Of a stretch of 24,605 nucleotides of DNA, positions 16,262 to 22,484 are shown in pieces (position 1 is the stretch's first letter; each line of letters starts with the position of its first letter). Source of the stretch: an uncultured Rickettsiales bacterium (GTDB taxonomy: Bacteria; Pseudomonadota; Alphaproteobacteria; Rickettsiales; UBA998); the NCBI GenBank assembly GCA_937982385.1, contig CALJMC010000002.1, forward strand, positions 1-24,605, read 5' to 3'. Both the position numbers and the translations under genes were made by a program. The notes beneath the pieces were generated by a model. That model searched no databases. It saw nothing but the letters and a program-made list of their open reading frames with translations, and was not told where the DNA came from.

Positions 16262-16290
16262 ATCATACCGAATGTTGCAAAAATATTCAA
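16262..16290 (-). promoter_or_regulatory. Sigma-70 promoter for the lipoprotein-fabI-aroC operon
   Basis: On the minus strand TTGAAT (16290-16285), a 17-nt spacer and TATGAT (16267-16262) form a strong promoter just after the oxidase gene's stop. The predicted leader of about 86 nt is relatively long. Confidence 0.6.
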
Positions 16291-16299
16291 GTATTATGG

Positions 16300-17715
16300 C
16301 TAAGACAAGCGTGAGCGCTGATTGTAGCTGCGAATTATGATGATAACGAATAAGATTCCACCGATGACGGAGAGCCCCGCGCCTGTCCCCATAATCCCCA
16401 TTGCGAGCTTGGCTTTGCTGAAGATCCCCTCGAGCTCACCTGGTGTTTTACGCAATACGCCATAGCCGCCAGACCATGCGAGTCCGCTGATATGAATGAG
16501 CTGTCCAAAACCATAGATGATTGGCTGCCAGATAGCCATTTTCCAATAACCGACTTCGGCATATCCGACTTTAGGGAGTATCATATAGATGACGCCCATA
16601 AAGGCTAAGGTAACGCCAACGATAGAGCCATGATAATGCGCGGGCGTGCGCACAGTCTCTTCTTGGATGGTTACACCGAATGCGCCACCGACATAATATA
16701 GCAAGAGCGACATGGCTAATGCTGTTAGTGCGGCTTTGTTGTCGCGTATGAGGGTGGCGTCTTTTTGGTCACGAAGGAGAGACATGATAACATGCAGACC
16801 CAGCCAACCAGCTGCTAGCCCACTGCCCCAGATCATTTGAGTGGTGAAGAAATCACGATGTTCTTGGGAGTGGACTTCATAGAGGTAGCCTAAGGGTGTT
16901 GCCAATACGCCAACAACTCCCAAACCAAACATAACAAACAATGTAACAGGAGAGATGTTTCTGCCCAAGCCAAGGCTTCCCAGCAACCACATCCATGCGA
17001 CCATAAGAAGCTGCGTATGGGTGAATTGAATCACATGCCCACCAGCCCAGAAAACTATCTCAAAATACTGCTCACCCTCGATGGTGACGTTAAAGCTGAG
17101 TGCTGTCGCGAGAAAACATAGCATCGCGACGATGGTAATGAATGCGGCGCTATAGAGCCCAAATAGAATGGCGCGTGGTTGTGTGGCTTCCTCTTCTGGC
17201 ACTATGCGAAAAATGTCGCAGAGCTTAAAACGAAGCAATGCCTGCGCCGCCATCAGGGTGATAGCAACGAGTACGGCCCCTAAGCCCCAGAAAAAAGGTG
17301 GGTTGGTGAGTACAGGAATATAGTTATTTAAATAAGGTTGCCCTTCAGAGATGAAGGGGGCGGCAGCCATTGTAATCATCCCTGTGGCGCATAACCAGAT
17401 AGCGAATTTATCAAGTCTTGGAAATGATTTGTAGGGATGTTCTTCATAATAAAGCGGCAGTAAGCGCCATGCGAGTGATGCAAATGCGAGAAACCAAATA
17501 AGCACCGACATATCGACATGTAAGACCAGCGACACATGGAAAATATCCTGCACGGGAAACATTGAGGTTACTTTGGGAGTGCGTGCTGCACCGACAATTA
17601 TTGAATAAACTCCCGCAATAGCAAGTGCTAGGACCCCTATCCAAAGCCAGCCTTTAAGGTCTGGAATACATTTGCCCTGTTTGTCAAAATGTGGGATGAG
17701 GTAAGGTTTAATCAT
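16300..17715 (-). CDS. Stand-alone heme-copper oxidase/NO-reductase-type subunit I
   Basis: A 471-residue membrane protein with about 12 hydrophobic helices, of the heme-copper oxidase superfamily. Visible ligand candidates are H66 in helix II (LVLHVDMSVLIWF; low-spin heme), H227 in FWAGGHVIQF (first Cu-B ligand), and H360 and H362 in AHYHGSIVGV (the H-x-H heme pair). The HH doublet expected in helix VII is not present; the nearest candidate is E285-H286 (QEHRDFF), with H282 close by. The protein may be a cbb3/NorB-like oxidase or one of the divergent NO reductases; I cannot decide between them. No subunit II, III or cytochrome c gene adjoins it. GAGGA lies about 7 nt before the ATG. It is monocistronic and divergent from a Bax-inhibitor-type gene. 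Confidence 0.85.
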   Translation of the reverse strand: MIKPYLIPHFDKQGKCIPDLKGWLWIGVLALAIAGVYSIIVGAARTPKVTSMFPVQDIFHVSLVLHVDMSVLIWFLAFASLAWRLLPLYYEEHPYKSFPRLDKFAIWLCATGMITMAAAPFISEGQPYLNNYIPVLTNPPFFWGLGAVLVAITLMAAQALLRFKLCDIFRIVPEEEATQPRAILFGLYSAAFITIVAMLCFLATALSFNVTIEGEQYFEIVFWAGGHVIQFTHTQLLMVAWMWLLGSLGLGRNISPVTLFVMFGLGVVGVLATPLGYLYEVHSQEHRDFFTTQMIWGSGLAAGWLGLHVIMSLLRDQKDATLIRDNKAALTALAMSLLLYYVGGAFGVTIQEETVRTPAHYHGSIVGVTLAFMGVIYMILPKVGYAEVGYWKMAIWQPIIYGFGQLIHISGLAWSGGYGVLRKTPGELEGIFSKAKLAMGIMGTGAGLSVIGGILFVIIIIRSYNQRSRLS

Positions 17716-17735
17716 AGTGTTTTCCTCGGAATTAC

Positions 17736-17764
17736 TTGAAAAATGTGATAATATACCCTATATA
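17736..17764 (+). promoter_or_regulatory. Predicted promoter for the Bax-inhibitor-type gene
   Basis: TTGAAA (17736-17741), a 17-nt spacer and TATATA (17759-17764) face the gene starting at 17840. The -10 is a palindrome and is also used in the opposite promoter. Confidence 0.5.
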
Positions 17765-17787
17765 GATACTATCCAGCGCAAAGGCAA
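17759..17787 (-). promoter_or_regulatory. Predicted promoter for the oxidase-type gene
   Basis: On the minus strand TTGCCT (17787-17782), a 17-nt spacer and TATATA (17764-17759) precede the oxidase gene with a leader of about 37 nt. It shares its -10 with the plus-strand promoter. Confidence 0.45.
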
Positions 17788-17839
17788 TCTGCTATAGCGA
17801 GTCTGGAAATAAATATTAACTCTTAAATGGAGAATTACT

Positions 17840-18553
17840 ATGAGTTGGGAAAACCAAAGTCAAGCTACAGGACAAAGTCGTGCCGTTGAGGTCGATGAAG
17901 GCCTGCGCAGTTATATGCTCGGCATCTATAATTATATGGCATCAGCCCTCATCCTTACAGGTGTGGTGGCGTATTTAGTGTCCTCATCAGATGCTGCAAT
18001 GCAGATGATTTATGGTACACCACTGCGTTATGTAGTGATGTTTGCTCCTTTAGCATTTGTGTTTTTCCTCGGATTTAAGATTCATACAATGTCGATGAAA
18101 ACTGCCCAGATTTGTTTCTGGGGCTTTGCGATGCTCATGGGCGCATCATTGTCATACATCTCTGTTGCCTATACTGGGCAAGATGTCACTCGTGCATTCT
18201 TTATCACAGCTGCCACCTTCGGTGCGTTGAGCCTTTATGGTTATACGACTAAAAAGGATTTGAGTGGTTGGGGCACGTTCCTACATATGGGCGTCATCGG
18301 TCTTATCATTGCAAGTGTCGTGAATATCTTCTTTCTACAAAGCAGCATGTTCCATTATGTAACGTCTGCCATTTCAGTGCTTATTTTCTCTGGTCTTGTA
18401 GCCTACGACACACAGAAGATTAAGAGCATGTACTACCATGTAGCTGGCAATGCAGATGCTATTGCACGCGCCACTATCATTGGTGCATTGAGCCTTTATA
18501 TTGATGTGATTGTTATCTTTCAAAACATGTTGCATCTTACAAGTGGTGACTAA
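17840..18553 (+). CDS. Bax inhibitor-1/YccA-family membrane protein
   Basis: A 237-residue inner-membrane protein with seven hydrophobic segments, matching the length and layout of bacterial BI-1 proteins (YbhL/YccA/YetJ). Family marks are the N-terminal LRSYMLGIYNYMASAL helix, the central ISVAYTGQDVTRAFFITAATFGALSLYGYTTKKDLS region, and the C-terminal VAYDTQKIK and LYIDVIVIFQNML. The last two hold the Asp residues linked in YetJ to a pH-sensitive calcium leak. Known family members act in membrane-protein quality control (with FtsH) or ion leak; which applies here is unknown. TGGAG lies 7 nt before the ATG, and a strong intrinsic terminator follows, so the gene is monocistronic. Confidence 0.94.
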   Translation: MSWENQSQATGQSRAVEVDEGLRSYMLGIYNYMASALILTGVVAYLVSSSDAAMQMIYGTPLRYVVMFAPLAFVFFLGFKIHTMSMKTAQICFWGFAMLMGASLSYISVAYTGQDVTRAFFITAATFGALSLYGYTTKKDLSGWGTFLHMGVIGLIIASVVNIFFLQSSMFHYVTSAISVLIFSGLVAYDTQKIKSMYYHVAGNADAIARATIIGALSLYIDVIVIFQNMLHLTSGD

Positions 18554-18575
18554 GCATTATCACAGTTTGAATATG

Positions 18576-18613
18576 GAAGGTCGTGCTCGTTTCGGGTGCG
18601 GCCTTCTTTTTAT
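18576..18613 (+). terminator. Intrinsic terminator after the Bax-inhibitor-type gene
   Basis: A 14-bp stem (arms 18576-18589 and 18593-18606, including G-U pairs) with a 3-nt loop is followed by TTTTTATT. The arms begin GAAGG and end CCTTC. Classic Rho-independent form. Confidence 0.85.
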
Positions 18614-18641
18614 TGTAACCAATCAGCCTTTGTTATATAAT
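18613..18641 (+). promoter_or_regulatory. Promoter for the putative metalloprotease gene
   Basis: TTGTAA (18613-18618), a 17-nt spacer and a consensus TATAAT (18636-18641) lie at the end of the preceding terminator. Transcription would begin near 18648, which bears on the start codon choice of the next gene. Confidence 0.6.
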
Positions 18642-18673
18642 AAGACTATATGGATGCAGCACGCGGATATTCT

Positions 18674-19453
18674 ATGAACGCCCTTCTTGCGATGACGATG
18701 AGTTCTCAGCAAGACACTCAGGCTGCGCGCTTGGCTCAGCTCGATGCATCCGTGCGAAGTGACGCACTCCGTAAATCCAGCGCTGCTGGCGTAGGTGCCA
18801 CCACCACAACAGATATAAAATATGAAACAGGACCAGACGGAAAGCTCTATGCTGTTGGTGGTTCTGTAACCACCACAAAACGGTTTTCTGGCACTTCTGA
18901 TGAAGTGAATGCTGTGCGCTCTGGCGCTATTGATCCTTCTGAGTTGCGTGGCCGTCGTGCAAGTGATGCTGATAATGATAATAGCAATGTCCCTACTCGC
19001 CCGATTAGCTTTGCTGATTTAGCCGCCCCTGAGATTAGTCTCTCACCTTATGAATTTGCGAAGCTGCAAGAAGAACAGCAATATGATGATAGCGCAAAAC
19101 AGCAATTCTTATCTAAGCTGCAAGCAACTGATATTGGTGTTCGTACGCATGAGGCGCAGCATTTCTTCGTGGGTGCTGGGTTAACGCAAGGAACTCCAGA
19201 GTATGATTATGCTCGTGGACCTGATGGTAATTTCTATGCCGTTGGTGGGCAAGTAAACCTCAGCACAACAGGTTCGTCTGACCCTGAAATAGCGGCACGT
19301 GAATCAGATACGTTGGCCAGAGCAGCCACTGCGCCAGGTGATACGTCAGCGCAAGATATATCAGTCGCACGTTCCTCAGGTGCAGAGGCAGCATCACTCT
19401 ACAGCAAAGCAGTCTACGCGAATAATGCTCCCGTGATTGATATGGTTGGGTAG
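18674..19453 (+). CDS. Putative metalloprotease, CJM1_0395/SprA-related family
   Basis: About 259 residues with the zinc-protease motif HEAQH (159-163, HExxH) in the family context VRTHEAQHFFVGAG...GTPEYDYARGPDGNFYAVGG. A similar GPDGxxYAVGG segment occurs earlier (53-63 versus 182-192), so part of the domain seems duplicated without the HExxH. Proteins of this family are annotated as putative metalloproteases from the motif; I know of no proven substrate. No signal peptide or membrane segment is visible. The start is uncertain: ATG 18650 would be almost leaderless given the promoter above, while ATG 18674 leaves a 26-nt leader but only a weak GGA site. Ser/Asp-rich linkers suggest flexible regions. 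It precedes flhB by 154 nt in the same direction. Confidence 0.8.
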   Translation: MNALLAMTMSSQQDTQAARLAQLDASVRSDALRKSSAAGVGATTTTDIKYETGPDGKLYAVGGSVTTTKRFSGTSDEVNAVRSGAIDPSELRGRRASDADNDNSNVPTRPISFADLAAPEISLSPYEFAKLQEEQQYDDSAKQQFLSKLQATDIGVRTHEAQHFFVGAGLTQGTPEYDYARGPDGNFYAVGGQVNLSTTGSSDPEIAARESDTLARAATAPGDTSAQDISVARSSGAEAASLYSKAVYANNAPVIDMVG

Positions 19454-19460
19454 TGTTTAG

Positions 19461-19490
19461 TTGCGAGTCGTTAGTCGTTAGTGATATACT
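19461..19490 (+). promoter_or_regulatory. Possible promoter for flhB
   Basis: TTGCGA (19461-19466), an 18-nt spacer and TATACT (19485-19490) would give flhB a leader of about 110 nt. A second TATAAT lies at about 19495 without a good -35. Confidence 0.4.
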
Positions 19491-19556
19491 TATATTATAA
19501 TGTATAACCCTTGGTTACGAGGACAGTATGTCCGAGCCAGCCTTGAGCGTTGTGAT

Positions 19557-19585
19557 GCGACTCCTATTGCGGAACGCAGGAGCGC
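19557..19585. other. Imperfect palindrome upstream of flhB
   Basis: GCGACTCCT and AGGAGCGC (19557-19565 and 19578-19585) pair with one bulge around a 12-nt loop, ending 22 nt before the flhB start. It could fold in the leader RNA or be a degenerate interspersed repeat. I cannot separate these from chance. Confidence 0.25.
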
Positions 19586-19607
19586 GTAGCAGAGGAATAA
19601 GATATAG

Positions 19608-20702
19608 ATGTCAGACGATCAGGACGATTCCCAGAAAACCGAGGACCCCACCCAGAAACGGTTGGATGATGCCCGAAAAAAGGGGCAGATTGCTAGCTCG
19701 CGTGAAATTAATCACTTCTTTCTTCTCATTGCCTTCTCCGTTATTCTGCTAATCATTTCCCCGTATATCATGAAGGAAGCCACGTATATTCTGCGTCCTT
19801 TCATCGTCAGTGGCTATGACATTGCGATGGATACAGGGAATTTTCGTCATTCTATGATTGTTCTGGTCAAAGAAATTGGCTTTCTCATGATGATTCCCTT
19901 CGTGTTGACTATCTCCTTTGCACTGGCAGCAGGTTTTTCACAGAGTGGTATGAACGTTTCTGCAGAATCGATCAAACCGAAGCTTGAGAAAATATCTATT
20001 GCTAAGGGCCTCAAGCGGATGTTTTCGATGAAATCTCTCGTAGAATTTCTCAAAGGGATCTTGAAAATTTCATTGGTAGGACTCATTTCCTATTTAGCTA
20101 TCTACCCCAATATGGATACGCTGCGCATTCTCCCTAATATGGAAATTATGCAAATACTCGTTTTCACCGGCGAGATGGCGGCCAAGATGATGATGGGCGT
20201 GTTGTTCGTGATGTTCGTGATTGCGGGTATGGATTATGCCTATCAAAAGTTTGAATATATGAAAAATATGAAAATGTCCAAAAAGGACATTAAAGATGAA
20301 TATAAGCAGCAAGAGGGTGATCCGATGATCAAACAAAAGCTGCGTGCTATTCGTATGGAGCGTTCGCGTAAGCGGATGATGGCGAATGTACCAGACTCTG
20401 ATGTAGTCATCACCAACCCGACCCACGTCTCCGTCGCACTGAAATATGACCCCATGACGATGCAAGCACCGCAAGTGGTGGCGATGGGTAAAGATAAAGT
20501 AGCGCTGAAAATCCGTGAAATAGCCAAAGAAAATAAAATTACGATTGTGCGAAACCCGCCTTTGGCCCGCGCATTGTTCGAAAACTCCACCATAGAAGAA
20601 GACATCCCGCTAGAGCATTACAAAGCCGTCGCCCAAGTCATCGGCTATGTCTATCGCCTCCAAGGTCGCGAGCTCGGCGCTAAGGCAGCCGATAAGTTGT
20701 AG
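19608..20702 (+). CDS. flhB: Flagellar export-gate and specificity-switch protein FlhB
   Basis: FlhB is part of the flagellar type III export gate; self-cleavage of its cytoplasmic domain switches secretion from rod/hook to filament substrates. The 364 residues fit the family. It has an N-terminal EDPTQKRLDDARKKGQI segment, four membrane helices (about 34-55, 88-112, 145-165 and 180-208), the basic linker, and the autocleavage motif NPTH at 270-273, almost exactly where E. coli has it. The downstream VVAMGKDKVALKIREIAKE and NPPLARALFE segments are also canonical. The NPTH rather than a YscU-like pattern, and the overall sequence, favour flagellar FlhB over an injectisome homologue. AGAGGAA lies 10 nt upstream. 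It is isolated here from other flagellar genes. Confidence 0.96.
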   Translation: MSDDQDDSQKTEDPTQKRLDDARKKGQIASSREINHFFLLIAFSVILLIISPYIMKEATYILRPFIVSGYDIAMDTGNFRHSMIVLVKEIGFLMMIPFVLTISFALAAGFSQSGMNVSAESIKPKLEKISIAKGLKRMFSMKSLVEFLKGILKISLVGLISYLAIYPNMDTLRILPNMEIMQILVFTGEMAAKMMMGVLFVMFVIAGMDYAYQKFEYMKNMKMSKKDIKDEYKQQEGDPMIKQKLRAIRMERSRKRMMANVPDSDVVITNPTHVSVALKYDPMTMQAPQVVAMGKDKVALKIREIAKENKITIVRNPPLARALFENSTIEEDIPLEHYKAVAQVIGYVYRLQGRELGAKAADKL

Positions 20703-20736
20703 AGTTATATTCTGCAGTCACCCTGAACTCTCCGCT

Positions 20737-20769
20737 TTGTCACCCTGAACTTGATTCAGGGTCCATCTT
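20737..20769 (+). repeat. Palindromic interspersed repeat, copy 1
   Basis: A 33-nt unit whose core ACCCTGAA-cttga-TTCAGGGT (20742-20762) is a perfect 8-bp palindrome. It is identical to copy 3 and overlaps the 3' end of the GIY-YIG gene, supplying that gene's last codons and stop. A partial unit (GTCACCCTGAACTC) lies just upstream at 20717. Confidence 0.9.
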
Positions 20770-21060
20770 CCCGCAAATATCATCATACAAATCATTCCAA
20801 TGCACATTATCTGCATTTATTAAATCGATTTTCCATGAGCGACGCCATGCTTTTAATTGTTTCTCGCGGGCAATCGCATCTTTTGTATCATCCAAGCATT
20901 CGTAATAGACAAGGTGATGTAGGGCGTGCTGCTTTGTAAAGCCCTCAATCAGGCTGTTCCTATGTTGATAGACCCGTTGAATGAGGTTTGAAGTGACGCC
21001 AATATATAATGTGCCGTTTCTTTGGTTAGACATTATATAGACATAACCTGCTTTTGACAT
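20740..21060 (-). CDS. GIY-YIG nuclease-domain protein (UPF0213-like)
   Basis: A 106-residue single-domain protein of the GIY-YIG superfamily. The first strand pair is YVYIMS (6-11) and LYIG (18-21), the catalytic-type Arg is R29 (NLIQRVYQH), and the acidic residue is in AREKQLKAWRRSWK (E66). These are the expected core residues of the YhbQ/UPF0213 group, small proteins with suspected but largely undefined DNA cleavage activity. I start at ATG 21060 because AGGAGAGG lies 5 nt upstream; ATG 21090 would add ten residues. The last residues (K98 to G106, KMDPESSSG) and the TGA are encoded by a palindromic repeat. An inverted copy of the same repeat lies just upstream, so the gene is framed by inverted repeats. 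Confidence 0.9.
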   Translation of the reverse strand: MSKAGYVYIMSNQRNGTLYIGVTSNLIQRVYQHRNSLIEGFTKQHALHHLVYYECLDDTKDAIAREKQLKAWRRSWKIDLINADNVHWNDLYDDICGKMDPESSSG

Positions 21061-21090
21061 AGCCCCTCTCCTTCGGCTGCATCCTTTCAT

Positions 21091-21122
21091 AAGATGGATG
21101 CTGAATCAAGTTCAGCATGACA
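21091..21122 (-). repeat. Palindromic interspersed repeat, copy 2 (inverted, compensatory changes)
   Basis: On the minus strand this matches copy 1 over 32 nt except that two base pairs of the stem are changed together. The core is ATGCTGAA/TTCAGCAT (21098-21118) instead of ACCCTGAA/TTCAGGGT. The stem is intact. It lies 31 nt upstream of the GIY-YIG start. Confidence 0.88.
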
Positions 21123-21163
21123 GAGTTCTAAATTTGATTCTGTCATACCCACCTACTCCGTGT

Positions 21164-21234
21164 CACCCTGAACTCTCCACTTGTCACCCTAGACTCTCCA
21201 CTTGTCACCCTGAACTTGATTCAGGGTCCATCTT
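21164..21234 (+). repeat. Palindromic repeat copy 3 with a decayed tandem array
   Basis: 21202-21234 is identical to copy 1 (palindrome 21207-21227). Just upstream, two further units of about 21 nt (TGTCACCCTGAACTCTCCACT and a version with TAGACT) repeat its first half, giving three head-to-tail copies of the TGTCACCCTGAAC start. The rest of 21235-21354 holds only the promoter of the next gene. Confidence 0.85.
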
Positions 21235-21300
21235 TTATCATATCCCCTAACCCCCCATTTGAAAATGTCACACAACTGTAACACTACTCATCCCCAAATT

Positions 21301-21309
21301 TGTTATGAT
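21301..21309 (+). promoter_or_regulatory. Extended -10 promoter for the unknown acidic protein gene
   Basis: TGTTATGAT (21301-21309) fits TGn-TATGAT, giving a leader of about 39 nt before ATG 21355. No clear -35. Confidence 0.42.
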
Positions 21310-21354
21310 AGGTTTATTGAATAGTAAATAACCGAGCAAAAAAGGAATATGGTT

Positions 21355-22383
21355 ATGAGTAGTGATAATGGCAAAAGTGACGGCGATAAGCCTAAAACAA
21401 ATGAAAAACCAGTAATTGAAGGTCCGCCTACAAGAGCAGAATATGAAGAAAGTCAATCAGTAAAAGCGTCTTCAAATGAACAGACACCTTCGTCTGATAC
21501 TACAAAGAACAATGCTAACAAAGCTGCTGATGAGGCAGAGGCGCAAGGTAATGCTGAAGAGGCTCCATTGGACGATATGTCAGGTGAAGCAGAGGCAGCT
21601 GCAAAGCAAGAATTTAATGAAAAGAATGGTATAAAAACCGAAAAACCATCCCACGCAAATAAATTCGACGCCAACAAGCTAAAGGAACCTTTAAAAGCAG
21701 ATATGGCTACATTTGGTGAAGGCGAAAATGCTGCAAAATCAGCGATGGAAAAATTGTTTTCGGCAGATAGAATAACCAAAATGCAGGAACATATCGGCGA
21801 GATTGTTGATGCTGGCGCAAAAGATGGCGCAACAGCTGATACAGTGAAAGCTGAAGTTGCTAAGCTGCAAACCTATGTTGAAACACTTGCAAAGGATGAT
21901 GTGTTATTCAAAGATGTTAATGCCGAGGGACGCAAAGGGTTAATTGAGCGTTTCACGAAAACAGTGCGTGGGGCATTGGAAGAAGGTGAAGGCAAAGGTG
22001 CTGGTGTTCTCGGTGCTGAGGCAGACAAAGCACTTAAGGTGGATACACTGGTTGCAAGCATTTCTGAAAAAATAGGTAGTTCTAAAAACTTTGCAAGTAA
22101 ATATATTGAGCGTGGATCCTCTATGTTCAAAGGGTTGAATCCAACAACAGGGGAAGCTGTTGGTGCAATGAGAGGTAAAGGTGGCGTTGTATTTGGAACT
22201 GTGCTTGCTACAGGTTTGGGTGCGCGCGGTGCTTTGAATGTAAAACAAGCGTTTACTGGACGGGATGATACAGACACCGGCGAACATATAGAAGGCGGCG
22301 CAGGTCAAGGACTTGTTGGTATAGGGCAAATTGGAGTGGGTGTTGCTGGTGGCCTCTTGGCGGCAACGGGTAGATGGCGCTAA
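21355..22383 (+). CDS. Unknown acidic protein with glycine-rich C-terminus
   Basis: I do not recognise this 342-residue protein. ATG 21355 has AAAGGA 8 nt upstream; the ATG two codons earlier is too close to that site. The first 105 residues are hydrophilic, rich in Glu, Lys, Ser, Asn and Ala, and probably disordered. The middle (about 110-250) is helical with heptad-like stretches (DTVKAEVAKLQTYVETLAKD). The last 90 residues contain two Gly/Ala-rich weakly hydrophobic stretches (GGVVFGTVLATGLGARG; GLVGIGQIGVGVAGGLLAATG) that could insert in or contact a membrane. There is no signal peptide. That layout resembles secreted effector-like or membrane-tethered proteins, but this is only resemblance. 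It is monocistronic with its own promoter and terminator. Confidence 0.75.
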   Translation: MSSDNGKSDGDKPKTNEKPVIEGPPTRAEYEESQSVKASSNEQTPSSDTTKNNANKAADEAEAQGNAEEAPLDDMSGEAEAAAKQEFNEKNGIKTEKPSHANKFDANKLKEPLKADMATFGEGENAAKSAMEKLFSADRITKMQEHIGEIVDAGAKDGATADTVKAEVAKLQTYVETLAKDDVLFKDVNAEGRKGLIERFTKTVRGALEEGEGKGAGVLGAEADKALKVDTLVASISEKIGSSKNFASKYIERGSSMFKGLNPTTGEAVGAMRGKGGVVFGTVLATGLGARGALNVKQAFTGRDDTDTGEHIEGGAGQGLVGIGQIGVGVAGGLLAATGRWR

Positions 22384-22402
22384 GCTAACACAATAAAAAA
22401 AC

Positions 22403-22437
22403 AAAAACGCAGGTGCCACTCGCTTCTGCGTTTTTTT
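22403..22437 (+). terminator. Intrinsic terminator after the unknown acidic protein
   Basis: A perfect 10-bp stem (AAAAACGCAG 22403-22412 with CTGCGTTTTT 22426-22435), a 13-nt loop and a run of seven T make a standard Rho-independent terminator. The A-rich left arm could let it work in both directions. Confidence 0.85.
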
Positions 22438-22484
22438 GTGTCTTAACGTGTTTACAATTCGCTGCCTTCTGCTAATTTCTAATC

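Noticed and set aside
19528..19752. A 74-codon frame upstream of and overlapping flhB, with a fair ribosome binding site
   Set aside because: Its second half is the alternative frame of the flhB start, its composition is Arg/Pro-biased, and no family is recognisable. A leader peptide cannot be excluded, but the frame does not stop before flhB.
20094..20605. Minus-strand frames opposite flhB, one rich in His and Ile
   Set aside because: They are antisense shadows of the conserved FlhB cytoplasmic domain, with no ribosome binding sites or recognisable products.
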